Notes: generated by a model not told the origin, from the sequence alone. Positions 1-9,173 are shown, numbered from the stretch's first letter. The stretch is DNA of 64,000 bases from Clostridiales bacterium (GCA_015055945.1 SVHH01000002.1:1-64000); one strand, 5' to 3'. Program-made: numbers and translations.

Positions 1-83
1 TGGTCATAATTTGAGAACATCAACACGTCGAGAAGTAGAGTTTCAATTGTTGCGCTAGGCGCAACGTAAACTTTTCTCGCCAT
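1..83 (-). CDS. partial small protein (N-terminus MARKVYVAPSATIETLLLDVLMFSNYD...), runs off the window
   Basis: ATG at 83-81 on minus strand with AAGGAGGT Shine-Dalgarno at about 92-100; open to window edge. Confidence 0.6.
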   Translation of the reverse strand, partial: MARKVYVAPSATIETLLLDVLMFSNYD

Positions 84-149
84 AATTTTTTTACCTCCTT
101 AAATATGACAAATCGACTAAAATAACTTAAAATTATCTAACAAAAGGTA

Positions 150-179
150 CTTTTCTCTATTGCCCACAATAGAGAAAAG
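150..179. other. perfect 13-bp inverted repeat, 4-nt loop, in 5'UTR of leftward CDS
   Basis: CTTTTCTCTATTG CCCA CAATAGAGAAAAG. Confidence 0.7.
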
Positions 180-218
180 GGTGCACCCTTTCATTAAAAA
201 ATATTCTTTTGCTTCTCT

Positions 219-247
219 ATTATACATCATAAAGTGATTTAAATCAA
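219..247 (-). promoter_or_regulatory. sigma70-type promoter for the leftward small CDS
   Basis: minus strand TTGATT-N17-TATAAT (-35 at 247-242, -10 at 224-219); spacer contains one copy of the palindromic repeat. Confidence 0.6.
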
Positions 248-426
248 TAAATTTTACAATATTTTTGAATTTTTTTATTTTACATCACTTTATGATGTGT
301 TTAACTATGTAATTAACTATATTTACACCACTTTGTGATGTATTTAACTACGTAATTAACTGCGTATACACCACTTTGTGATGTATTTGTTGCATAGTTG
401 ACTATATATACATCACTTTATGATGT
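224..426. repeat. array of palindromic 17-mers ACAYCACTTTRTGATGT
   Basis: copies at 282-298, 325-341, 368-384, 410-426 (period 43/43/42) plus an inverted near-copy at 224-240. Confidence 0.85.
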
Positions 427-525
427 ATTTAAGCATATAATCAATTTTAATTTTCGCAAACTTTTTTATGCACACTAACCTTAAACAATATATATAATAA
501 AATATACAATTTATTTTAAAATAAT

Positions 526-552
526 AAGCGGGCGATTTTTAGTCGCCCGCTT
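526..552 (-). terminator. terminator of aro operon
   Basis: AAGCGGGCGA/TCGCCCGCTT stem followed on minus strand by T/A-rich tract. Confidence 0.75.
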
Positions 553-569
553 GTGCTTTTATATTTTAT

Positions 570-995
570 TTAATTATCAATTAAAAAATTTATGCCTTCA
601 AGATATCCATCAAAGCCTTTGCCAGTTATAGTTTTTACAGCATATTCTTTAACGAAAGAAATTTTTCTAAATTCTTCCCTTTCGTTTACTTCAGTTATAT
701 GCACTTCTACGGTGGGGATATTGACCGACTTTAACGCGTCCAAAATGGCTACGCTTGTGTGAGTGTATGCGCCGGGGTTAATAACTATTCCGTCAAACTT
801 ATTATAAGCCTTTTGAATTTCGGTAACCAAAGCCCCTTCATAATTTGACTGAAAGCACTTTACCTTTACGCCCTTTACTTTGGCGTGGTTTTTGATTAGT
901 TCTATAAGTGCTTTATATGTTTTATCGCCGTATAAATGCTTTTCTCTAATACCTAACATATTCAAGTTAGGTCCGTTTATAACCAAAATTTTCAT
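570..995 (-). CDS. aroQ: 3-dehydroquinate dehydratase, type II
   Basis: MKILVINGPNLNMLGIRE, type II DHQase signature. Confidence 0.95.
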   Translation of the reverse strand: MKILVINGPNLNMLGIREKHLYGDKTYKALIELIKNHAKVKGVKVKCFQSNYEGALVTEIQKAYNKFDGIVINPGAYTHTSVAILDALKSVNIPTVEVHITEVNEREEFRKISFVKEYAVKTITGKGFDGYLEGINFLIDN

Positions 996-2218
996 AGTGA
1001 ATTTATAACTCCTTGCACGGCACTTTTTATATCGCCGTCGTTATCGATTACAAAGTCCTTAAATACTTCGTATTTATCCTTTCGCTCTAAGTAAAGTTTT
1101 TTAACCGTTTCTATATCTTTTGAAAGCGGTCTGCCTTCGGTAGCAAGTTTATCAATATCGCGCTTAATCCAAAATATTTTTGCGTTTTGTTTTAGCGGAA
1201 AGTAATTTCTTTCATTCTTTACTATGCCGCCGCCCGTGGCAATAATTTTGCCGCTTAAAACGCCCACTTCTTTTAACACTTCCGTCTCTAAATTTCGGAA
1301 ATATTCTTCGCCGAATTTAGCAAAAATTTCAGGAATTTCCATCCCCGCTTTTTTAACAATTAACTCATCCGTATCGATAAATTCCCTTTGCAATTTTTCC
1401 GCTAAAATTTTGCCGACCGTACTTTTTCCACAACCAGGCATACCGATAAGAACTATATTTTGCATTTGGCGCTCTAAGTTCCTTATGATAGGCTCGATTA
1501 CGCCATCATCCACTTTTTTATCCAAAAAATGCTCCATTGCGTACTTTGCTTGCGCAACTAGCATAGGTAAGCCGTTAGAATATTTTACACCCAACTTTTT
1601 CGCTTGATAAAGTAGCATTGTAAGCGCGGGGTTATACACTGCATCCGCTACGCCCGACAAGTTCTTGAACGCCTTAAGGTCTATTTTACAAGTGTAATTT
1701 TCGGGATACATACCGACTGGCGTGGTGTTTATAACAACGTTCGTTTCCTTTGCCGTTTGTTGATAATTTTCATAATTAACTTCGCCCGTGCGCGATAAAA
1801 CTTTTACGCTTTTAGCACCTAAACTTGCTAAAACCGCTCTTGCCGTTGCGCTAGTTCCGCCGCTACCTAGAATAAGCACGTTTTTATCCTTGATTTCAAT
1901 GCCCGCGCGAGTTAACATATATACCATACCGTCAAAGTCGGTATTAACCCCAAGCGTTTTACCGCCACGATAAACGACGGTATTAACTGCGCCGATTTTC
2001 TGCGCGCGCGCATCAATTCCGTCAAGATACTGTATTACGTCCTTTTTATATGGAATTGTTACGTTAAAACCTTTAAGCCCGCTATTTTTAACAAAATCAC
2101 TTAAACTTTCGGGCGAAATTTCAAAAAGTTCGTAAGAATAATCGCCCAAAAGGTTATGTATAGGTTTTGAATAACTGTGCTTTAAGGTTTTGCCTATAAG
2201 CCCAAATTTTTCGCTCAT
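992..2218 (-). CDS. aroE-aroK: bifunctional shikimate dehydrogenase / shikimate kinase fusion
   Basis: N-term AroE (FGLIGKTLKHSYSKPIHN), C-term AroK (NIVLIGMPGCGKSTVGKILAEKL). Confidence 0.93.
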   Translation of the reverse strand: MSEKFGLIGKTLKHSYSKPIHNLLGDYSYELFEISPESLSDFVKNSGLKGFNVTIPYKKDVIQYLDGIDARAQKIGAVNTVVYRGGKTLGVNTDFDGMVYMLTRAGIEIKDKNVLILGSGGTSATARAVLASLGAKSVKVLSRTGEVNYENYQQTAKETNVVINTTPVGMYPENYTCKIDLKAFKNLSGVADAVYNPALTMLLYQAKKLGVKYSNGLPMLVAQAKYAMEHFLDKKVDDGVIEPIIRNLERQMQNIVLIGMPGCGKSTVGKILAEKLQREFIDTDELIVKKAGMEIPEIFAKFGEEYFRNLETEVLKEVGVLSGKIIATGGGIVKNERNYFPLKQNAKIFWIKRDIDKLATEGRPLSKDIETVKKLYLERKDKYEVFKDFVIDNDGDIKSAVQGVINSL

Positions 2219-2220
2219 AA

Positions 2221-3366
2221 TTAAACGATTTCTCCGTATGCACCAAGGAAAGTAAATTGCTCGGTTGAATTATCGAGTTCGTAAAGTAAGTTTTGCACGC
2301 CCTTTTCTCTAATATCACAGTTAAAGTCGAAGTAGAACATAAATTCAAAACTTGAGCCTACTATCGGGCGTGATTCTAACTTGGTTAAGTTTATGCCAAG
2401 GTTAGAGAACTTTGACAAAAGTTTATTCAAACTACCAGGCGCGTTTTGCGGAAGTGTAGTCATTATACTGATTTTGTTTGCATCAGCATAAAATTCCATT
2501 TCTTTTGCAATCAAGATAAAGCGAGTGTAGTTGTTGTCGCTGTCTTGAACGTTGGTTTCTAAAAGTTTTAAGCCGTAAAGGTCGGCACACTCTCTTGAAG
2601 AAATTGCTGCAACGTCTTTCCTTCCGCTTTCAGCAACCATACGCGCTGCAACCGCGGTGTTTGCGCAAGCAATAACGTTTGCGTTCTTAAATTGTTCAAG
2701 ATACTTTTTGCACTGAGTAAGCGCTTGTTCGTGAGAGTAAATTTCTTTAATATCTTCCTTTTTTACGTCTTTATTAACAACTAAGTTATGTGAAACTGAA
2801 AGTCTTACACTTCTAACTATGTAGAATTTATGCTCTTTCATAAGGTCGTAGACTTGGTTTACTGAGCCCGCCGAACTGTTTTCAATAGGAAGAACGCCGT
2901 ATTTGCAGAACCCCTTTTCAACCGCTTGGAACACCGCGTCAAAGTTCTTAAAATAAGTGATGTCCGCAAGTTCAAAAAGTTTATCCGCAGCAATACCAGA
3001 GTACGCACCAACAACACCTTGGCAAGCAACTTTTGCTTTAACGGGGAACTTAAGTTCACCTTTTGAAAGCGCCGCTTGAATTTTATCACCGATTTCCGAA
3101 TGGTACTCAGCGTTCATCGTTTGATAAGCCTTGCTCGTTTCAAAAATGGTTTCAAAAACACGCTTTAAGTAAACTTGTTCGCTCTCGTCTACCTTATCGG
3201 TTACGCGGAGAAGAATTTTCTTTTCGCGTTCGGGGTCGTTCACAGCCTTGCCAGTTTGCTTTTTTGCTTCGCTAACTTGCTGTACGAGTTTCATTCTTTC
3301 ACCGTAAAGCGTTGCTATTTGATCGTCGATAATATCGATATTTTCTCTAATCTTTGATAAGTCCAT
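2221..3366 (-). CDS. pheA: bifunctional chorismate mutase / prephenate dehydratase
   Basis: N-term chorismate mutase helix, PDT domain, C-term ACT-like (TTLPQNAPGSLNKLLSKFSNLGINLTKLESRP). Confidence 0.95.
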   Translation of the reverse strand: MDLSKIRENIDIIDDQIATLYGERMKLVQQVSEAKKQTGKAVNDPEREKKILLRVTDKVDESEQVYLKRVFETIFETSKAYQTMNAEYHSEIGDKIQAALSKGELKFPVKAKVACQGVVGAYSGIAADKLFELADITYFKNFDAVFQAVEKGFCKYGVLPIENSSAGSVNQVYDLMKEHKFYIVRSVRLSVSHNLVVNKDVKKEDIKEIYSHEQALTQCKKYLEQFKNANVIACANTAVAARMVAESGRKDVAAISSRECADLYGLKLLETNVQDSDNNYTRFILIAKEMEFYADANKISIMTTLPQNAPGSLNKLLSKFSNLGINLTKLESRPIVGSSFEFMFYFDFNCDIREKGVQNLLYELDNSTEQFTFLGAYGEIV

Positions 3367-3378
3367 TTTTATTGCTCC

Positions 3379-4458
3379 TTATAAACAGTCGTATATAGCG
3401 ATTGCAGTAATTGCTTCAATCACAGGCACGGCTCTAGGCGTAATGCAAGCGTCGTGTCTACCTTCAATTTTAAGTTTTACGTTCTTTTTTGCCACCATAT
3501 CAACGGTGTCTTGTTCTTGAGAAATACTCGGCGTGGGCTTTATTGCTACGCGGAAAGTTATAGGCATTCCGTTAGAAAGTCCGCCGTTTATACCGCCGTT
3601 GTGGTTGGTTTTCGTTTTAACGGTTTCGCCGTCGTAATAAAAGGCGTCGTTTGCGGCACTTCCACGCATTGATGAAAGTTCAAACCCGCTGCCGAATTCT
3701 ATACCCTTAACCGCAGGCACGGCAAACGCAAGGTGTGAAATTATACTCTCAATGCTATCGAACATATACTCTCCAGCACCGACGGGCATTCCTTCAACAA
3801 CACACTCGATAACACCGCCAACCGAATCAAGATTTGCAGCCGCGTCTTCAATCTCTTTCATCATAGCGTCTTTAACGCTTTCATCTTGCAAGGGAAAAAA
3901 CTCGTCTTTTGGCATAAAAACTTCGCCATCGCGATAACTTTTACCCTTAATTTTGCCTATTTGTGATATATAAGCATAAATTTTAATACCTTTTTCTTGC
4001 AAAATTTGCTTTAATATTCCACCCGCAATACACATAGGCGCGGTAAGTCTGCCAGAAAATTTTCCACCGCCGCGATGGTCAAACCCATCGCCGTACTTTG
4101 ACCACGCAACGAAGTCCGCGTGCGAAGGTCTTGGGGTTTTTACCGTATTATCGTAATCTTTGCTTCTTTGGTTAGTGTTTTTAATAACCGCCTTAAACTC
4201 GCCGTTAAACACCTTGCCGTCAAAGCCCTTTTCGATAATCACTTCATCGGCTTCTAGCCTTTTGGTTGAGTAAGCGGTAACATTTGCCCTACGGCGCGCC
4301 ATAAAGCCTTTTAACTTTTCAAAATCAGCACTCTTTCCGTCAAGTCCATTCACCTTAACGCCTATTTCTTCAGCGTGTGATGCACCGAAGATTTCAATTT
4401 TAAGTTTATTGCCGTTATAAACGGAAAACTGCTTATCGTTAAACTTCACTTGATGCAC
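3379..4458 (-). CDS. aroC: chorismate synthase
   Basis: FGASHAEEIGV, RPSHADF, GRHDACITPRAVPV. Confidence 0.95.
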   Translation of the reverse strand: MHQVKFNDKQFSVYNGNKLKIEIFGASHAEEIGVKVNGLDGKSADFEKLKGFMARRRANVTAYSTKRLEADEVIIEKGFDGKVFNGEFKAVIKNTNQRSKDYDNTVKTPRPSHADFVAWSKYGDGFDHRGGGKFSGRLTAPMCIAGGILKQILQEKGIKIYAYISQIGKIKGKSYRDGEVFMPKDEFFPLQDESVKDAMMKEIEDAAANLDSVGGVIECVVEGMPVGAGEYMFDSIESIISHLAFAVPAVKGIEFGSGFELSSMRGSAANDAFYYDGETVKTKTNHNGGINGGLSNGMPITFRVAIKPTPSISQEQDTVDMVAKKNVKLKIEGRHDACITPRAVPVIEAITAIAIYDCL

Positions 4459-5647
4459 CCCCTAATTTATTGTAATCTCTAAAGAAAGTCGGGTAAGATT
4501 TGTTTATAGCCTCAGCGCCGTTTATTTGAGAAACGCCGTCTACACCAAGCGCTAAAACCGCAGTACTCATTGCTAAGCGGTGGTCGTTAAACGCATCGGC
4601 AACCCCAGCGGTAACTTTTCCACCAAAGATTGCAAGGCACTTGCCGTCCGTATCAGCGTTTATTCCAAAGCCTTTAAGCATAGCAATGGTACTTTCCACC
4701 CTATCACTCTCTTTAATTTTTAATCTTTCAATATTGCTTATAACCGTAACCCCTTGCGCGTAAGATGCAAGCACTGCGCTGATGGGCACTAAGTCGGGGC
4801 AGTCTTCAGCCGAAAAAGTAAAGGCTTTTAAGTTGCTCTTTTTAACCCTTATCTTATCTCCTTTAAGTTCAATAGACGCGCCCGCCTTTTTCAAAATATC
4901 AATAATATACTTATCACCTTGAACGCTGTCAAGATTTAAGCCAGAAACTGTAATATCTCCGTTTACCGCCCCCGCCACTAAGAAGAACGCCATGTTCGAC
5001 CAGTCGCCTTCGGGCTTAACAAACCCTTTATAAACTTGGTTGCCCTTAACTATATAACCGTTTCTCTCTTTGATAATATTAACGCCGTACTTTTCAAGCA
5101 CTTCGATAGTGATATCTACGTAAGGCGCGGATACGAGCGGAGTAGTAAGCGTAATTTTACTGTCGCCTTTTAAGGTTGGAAGCGCCATAAGTAAACCTGA
5201 AATATATTGTGAACTTATATCCCCGCGAATTTTATATTCGCCCGCAGTAAGATTACCGCTTATTTCAATCTTATCCGTTTTAACCGCCGAAACACCGTTT
5301 GCTTTTAGAACGGCAAAAAGTTCTTCGTTAGGTCTATCCATAAGTTTGCCGTGCCCTATGAAAGTGTAATTTCCACCGAGCGCAGCACAAAGCGGTAACA
5401 TAAAGCGTAAGGTTGAACCCGATTCGCCACAATCAAGCACGGTTTTGCCTTCTTTTAAATTTTTTAAGCAATTTTCGGTAACGAAAATATCGTTTGAAGA
5501 AAACTCGCCGCAGTTAGCCGTAGGCTCTTCGCCCGATAAAAAATTGCAAATTGCAATTCTGTGCGCGTAAGACTTTGAAGGTATAGCGTCTATTTCGCCC
5601 GAAAGGTATGCTTTTTCTATTTTTATATTCAATCTAAATACCCCCAA
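4439..5647 (-). CDS. aroA: 3-phosphoshikimate 1-carboxyvinyltransferase
   Basis: SKSYAHR, CGESGSTLRFMLPL, ESDRVEST, NDHRLAMS. Confidence 0.95.
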   Translation of the reverse strand: MGVFRLNIKIEKAYLSGEIDAIPSKSYAHRIAICNFLSGEEPTANCGEFSSNDIFVTENCLKNLKEGKTVLDCGESGSTLRFMLPLCAALGGNYTFIGHGKLMDRPNEELFAVLKANGVSAVKTDKIEISGNLTAGEYKIRGDISSQYISGLLMALPTLKGDSKITLTTPLVSAPYVDITIEVLEKYGVNIIKERNGYIVKGNQVYKGFVKPEGDWSNMAFFLVAGAVNGDITVSGLNLDSVQGDKYIIDILKKAGASIELKGDKIRVKKSNLKAFTFSAEDCPDLVPISAVLASYAQGVTVISNIERLKIKESDRVESTIAMLKGFGINADTDGKCLAIFGGKVTAGVADAFNDHRLAMSTAVLALGVDGVSQINGAEAINKSYPTFFRDYNKLGGASSEV

Positions 5648-6672
5648 AGTTCATCCACTTTGATTTTAACTAACCTACAATCCCCCACGCCGTAAACCAT
5701 AATTAGCGTTATATAGTCGCCACTGCGTTTTTTGTCGTTTAAGGAAGATGAGCAAATTTCTTTTATCGTATACGGGCACTCTAACTTGCCCACTTGTTTT
5801 TCTATTAAAGCAATTGCGTTACCAAATAATTCTTTATCGATATATCCGTGTTTAAGCGAGTTTTTAAGAATAATCTTTAACCCTAAAGTAACCGCCCTAC
5901 CGTGCGAGATAGTGTAACTTGAAAGTTTTTCAATACCGTGTGCGGGAGTGTGCCCAAGGTTTAAGAGTTTTCTCATACCCCTTTCAAACTCATCGTTTTC
6001 AACCACAAATCTCTTGTAATCTATAGAGAGATATACTAGGTCTAAAATATCGTATTCGTCTTGCAAAAGCGTGTAGATTTTCTTATCTAAAAAGGCGTAT
6101 TTCACCGCTTCGCCCATACCGTCAAGATAAATTTCTTTAGGCAAAGTTGACAGGGTATTTACGTCGCAAATAACTAATGACGGTTGACAAAACGCGCCGA
6201 CTAGGTTTTTACCGTGAGTTAAATCTATTGCCGTCTTTCCACCGACTGAAGAATCAATTTGTGCTAAAAGCGTGGTCGGAATTTGTATATACTTAATTCC
6301 GCGAAGGTAAGTTGCAGCGGCAAAACCTGCCATATCACCTACGACGCCGCCGCCCAGCGCAACAACCGCATCCGTGCGGGTAAGTTCGTTTTGTGCTAAA
6401 AAGTTCAAAATTTCACTATACGTGGTAAGATTTTTGCTCTCTTCACCGTGGCAAAATACAAATTTTTTAACTTTATATCCCGCATTTTCTAAAGCGGTTG
6501 TAACGGTTTTAGAATATAACGCGTCTACGGTATCGTCGGTAACGAGCGCAAGCGTACATATCGGCAACACTTTTTCAATAAGTTTACCCGCCCTTTCAAT
6601 AAGGTTTCTACCTATTAAAACGTCATAACTCTTTGACGCGTTTACTTTTACCGTTTTTACTTGCATTATCAT
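5629..6672 (-). CDS. aroB: 3-dehydroquinate synthase
   Basis: ALGGGVVGDMAGFAAATYLRGI, IPTTLLAQIDSSVGGKTAID. Confidence 0.95.
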   Translation of the reverse strand: MIMQVKTVKVNASKSYDVLIGRNLIERAGKLIEKVLPICTLALVTDDTVDALYSKTVTTALENAGYKVKKFVFCHGEESKNLTTYSEILNFLAQNELTRTDAVVALGGGVVGDMAGFAAATYLRGIKYIQIPTTLLAQIDSSVGGKTAIDLTHGKNLVGAFCQPSLVICDVNTLSTLPKEIYLDGMGEAVKYAFLDKKIYTLLQDEYDILDLVYLSIDYKRFVVENDEFERGMRKLLNLGHTPAHGIEKLSSYTISHGRAVTLGLKIILKNSLKHGYIDKELFGNAIALIEKQVGKLECPYTIKEICSSSLNDKKRSGDYITLIMVYGVGDCRLVKIKVDELWGYLD

Positions 6673-6673
6673 T

Positions 6674-7525
6674 TTAGAGAGTACCCCTTCTCATCTTTTC
6701 TGAAATAAGTTTCTTTTCATTACCATCGGCAAGAAGTTTTTTCATCTCGTCGATATCGCCCTTTTTGAGAGCGTTTTTGTATTCTGTTAAACTGTTTACG
6801 ATAGAATCGATTTCGTTAACCAAAAAGTCCGCGTTGTCAATGGTGAGTTGCGCCCACATTTCAGGCGACAACCTTGCTACTCTTGTCATATCCCTAAAAC
6901 TGCCCGCCGAAAAGCCCATAAACTGCGCCGCCGTGTCGCTTTTAATATAAGAACTTGAAACAAGGTGCGCAAGTTGCGAAGTAAACGCGATTATTTCATC
7001 GTGCTTTTCAGCAGTTGTGATAACCACCGTTCCAAACCCTAAGATAAGTGAGTATTCTTTTATGAATGCGACCTTTCTTAAGTCCGCCTTTACGGGAACG
7101 AGTATCATAGATGCGCGGTCAAACAGCGTTGCCGTCGAGTGGCGAACGCCCGAAAATTCACGCCCAGCCATCGGGTGCGCACTGATAAACTCTAACGCAG
7201 GGTAACTTTGAGAGAGTTCTTTCATTTGCTTAACAACTCGCCTTTTATTACCGCAGCAGTCCATTACGATACAACCGTTCTTTAGTTTAGGACAGTATTC
7301 GTTTAGCGCACTTTCTAACGCGTTGGGGTAAAGTGATAAAATAAGAATATCCATTTCCCCTATGTTTTGTTCGTTAAGTTCATGGTGATAAGCGGATAAA
7401 AGTTTACCGTCAAGCATAGCCTTTTTACTGATGTCAAACGCATAAACTTCGTCCTTAGTTCTGCTTACGATAGTTCTACCAAGCGAACCGCCTATTAACC
7501 CTAAACCGATAATACCAACTTTCAT
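6674..7525 (-). CDS. tyrA: prephenate dehydrogenase
   Basis: Rossmann GLGLIGGSLG, SAHPMAGREFSG. Confidence 0.92.
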   Translation of the reverse strand: MKVGIIGLGLIGGSLGRTIVSRTKDEVYAFDISKKAMLDGKLLSAYHHELNEQNIGEMDILILSLYPNALESALNEYCPKLKNGCIVMDCCGNKRRVVKQMKELSQSYPALEFISAHPMAGREFSGVRHSTATLFDRASMILVPVKADLRKVAFIKEYSLILGFGTVVITTAEKHDEIIAFTSQLAHLVSSSYIKSDTAAQFMGFSAGSFRDMTRVARLSPEMWAQLTIDNADFLVNEIDSIVNSLTEYKNALKKGDIDEMKKLLADGNEKKLISEKMRRGTL

Positions 7526-7527
7526 TT

Positions 7528-8544
7528 TTAGCCTTCTAATTTTCTATTTACCAAGGGAGCCATAGCCCTAATTTTACCCATCAAAGAATCGAATTGACCG
7601 GGGTTAAGTGATTGAGCGCCGTCGCAAAGCGCACACATAGGATTGTTGTGAACTTCAATAATAAGCCCGTCCGCACCCGCACCAACTGATGCAAGCGACA
7701 TCGGTTCAACGAACTTAGCAACACCCGTCGAGTGACTGGGATCGATAATAATAGGTAAGTGTGTTTTTTCTTTCAATGCGGGAACAGCCGATAAGTCAAG
7801 CGTATTTCTAGTCATAGTTTCGAAAGTTCTAATACCCCTTTCGCAAAGAATAACTTGACAGTCCCCTTCGCTCATAATATATTCGGCACTCATAAGAAGT
7901 TCTTGTAAGGTGTTTGCAAGCCCGCGCTTTAATAAAATAGGCTTGCCCGTTTTTCCAACTTCTTTTAAGAGTTCAAAGTTTTGCATATTTCTTGCGCCGA
8001 TTTGAATTACGTCAACGTCCTTAAATAAATCTAAGTGCCCAACCGACAAAAGTTCGGTAACTATAGGAAGTCCAGTTTCTTCCTTAGCCTTTAAAAGTAA
8101 GCCGATGCCAGTATCTTTCAAACCTTGGAACGCATAGGGCGAAGTTCTTGGCTTAAATGCACCGCCGCGAAGAAGGGTTGCCCCCGACGCCTTAACAGCC
8201 TTTGCAACTTCGATAATTTGTTCTTCAGATTCAACCGAACACGGACCAGCAATTACCGTGAAATTATCGCCACCGATTTTATGTCCGCCGATATCGATAA
8301 TGGTATCTTCAGGGTGGAATTTTCTATTAGCGTTTTTATAAGGCTCTTGCACGCGTTGAACTTGTTCAACGATATCGAGTGAAGAAATAAGGTCCTTATC
8401 AACCCTACTCGTGTCCCCTACTAACCCCAAAACGGTTGAAGTTTCACCACGGCTAACGTGCACGTCAAGACCGAGTTCTTTAATCCAATCCACAAGGTTA
8501 TCAAATTGTTGTTGTTCGCAAGAATTTTTAACTACGATAATCAT
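7528..8544 (-). CDS. aroF: 3-deoxy-7-phosphoheptulonate synthase
   Basis: AGPCSVESEEQI, RGGAFKPRTSPYAFQGL, DPSHSTGVAKFV. Confidence 0.95.
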   Translation of the reverse strand: MIIVVKNSCEQQQFDNLVDWIKELGLDVHVSRGETSTVLGLVGDTSRVDKDLISSLDIVEQVQRVQEPYKNANRKFHPEDTIIDIGGHKIGGDNFTVIAGPCSVESEEQIIEVAKAVKASGATLLRGGAFKPRTSPYAFQGLKDTGIGLLLKAKEETGLPIVTELLSVGHLDLFKDVDVIQIGARNMQNFELLKEVGKTGKPILLKRGLANTLQELLMSAEYIMSEGDCQVILCERGIRTFETMTRNTLDLSAVPALKEKTHLPIIIDPSHSTGVAKFVEPMSLASVGAGADGLIIEVHNNPMCALCDGAQSLNPGQFDSLMGKIRAMAPLVNRKLEG

Positions 8545-8610
8545 AATATATCTCCAAAATATTTTTGGTTTAATTTTTTGTTTTTTAACTCATTTGAGAT
8601 GCTAATATTC

Positions 8611-8695
8611 AATTTAGATTTTAGAGCTTGTCCGTTATGCTTGCCCGTCTCAAAATGACAATTTTGTTTTTGTCACCCTGAGATGGACTTTCTTT
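8611..8695. repeat. dispersed repeat C, copy 1, with hairpin
   Basis: AATTTAGATTTTAGAGCTTGTCCGTTATGCTTGCCCGTCTCAAAATGACAA; also found at 22796-22845. Confidence 0.6.
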
Positions 8696-8884
8696 GACCA
8701 ACTTGCTCTAGGGTCTTAAACGACTTATAACAAAGTTTATTCGCGCTTAAAATCTTAAGTCATAGATGCAAGCAAGACGCGAAATTTAGTAAAGTTCCAC
8801 TATCCCAGTTTTAATGGTTTAGGTGCAAGCGCGGCTAGGCTCACGCAGCGTTTTGGATGAAATAGACCTTTTAACTATTCACGA

Positions 8885-9010
8885 TTTTTAAGGCATAGAT
8901 GCAAGCAAGACGCGAAAACGCGAAATTTGGCGCAGTGCGCGTACTTGCCGTACGCAATCAAGCCAAACTTTCGATTGACAAAGTATTGCGCCGTATATAT
9001 GGCTTAAAAA
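8885..9010. repeat. B-family terminal-inverted-repeat element, copy B1
   Basis: TTTTTAAGGCATAGATGC...GTATATATGGCTTAAAAA; internal GCGTAC-TTGCC-GTACGC hairpin. Confidence 0.8.
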
Positions 9011-9016
9011 TAAAAA

Positions 9017-9046
9017 AGAACCTTGTAGTAATTGCTACAAGGTTCT
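9017..9046 (-). terminator. intrinsic terminator of the aro leader (attenuator)
   Basis: minus strand AGAACCTTGTAG CAATTA CTACAAGGTTCT then TTTTTT. Confidence 0.9.
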
Positions 9047-9083
9047 ATTTGTTTCCACGCAAAAACAATCCGTATAGTAATTA

Positions 9084-9146
9084 CTAACGCGATATTAAAG
9101 AAGAGCGATTAAAGTAAAAATAAAAGTACGAATTGTAAAGTTTCAT
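9084..9146 (-). CDS. aromatic amino acid leader peptide MKLYNSYFYFYFNRSSLISR
   Basis: ATG at 9146-9144, TAG at 9086-9084; GAGGT SD about 10 nt upstream; 7 of 20 residues are Tyr or Phe; promoter immediately upstream and terminator immediately downstream. Confidence 0.87.
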   Translation of the reverse strand: MKLYNSYFYFYFNRSSLISR

Positions 9147-9173
9147 AGATATTAAACCTCAAAAATTGCTTTT

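Noticed and set aside
224-426. Periodic repeats resembling a CRISPR array
   Set aside because: The linkers between palindromes are themselves similar rather than unique spacers, the period is short, no cas genes are visible and one copy lies in a promoter; operator array fits better.
1224-1607. Plus-strand ORF antisense to the aroE-aroK fusion
   Set aside because: Entirely antisense to a well-supported conserved gene with no independent SD or family match; the same reasoning applied to the many other plus-strand ORFs within minus-strand genes.
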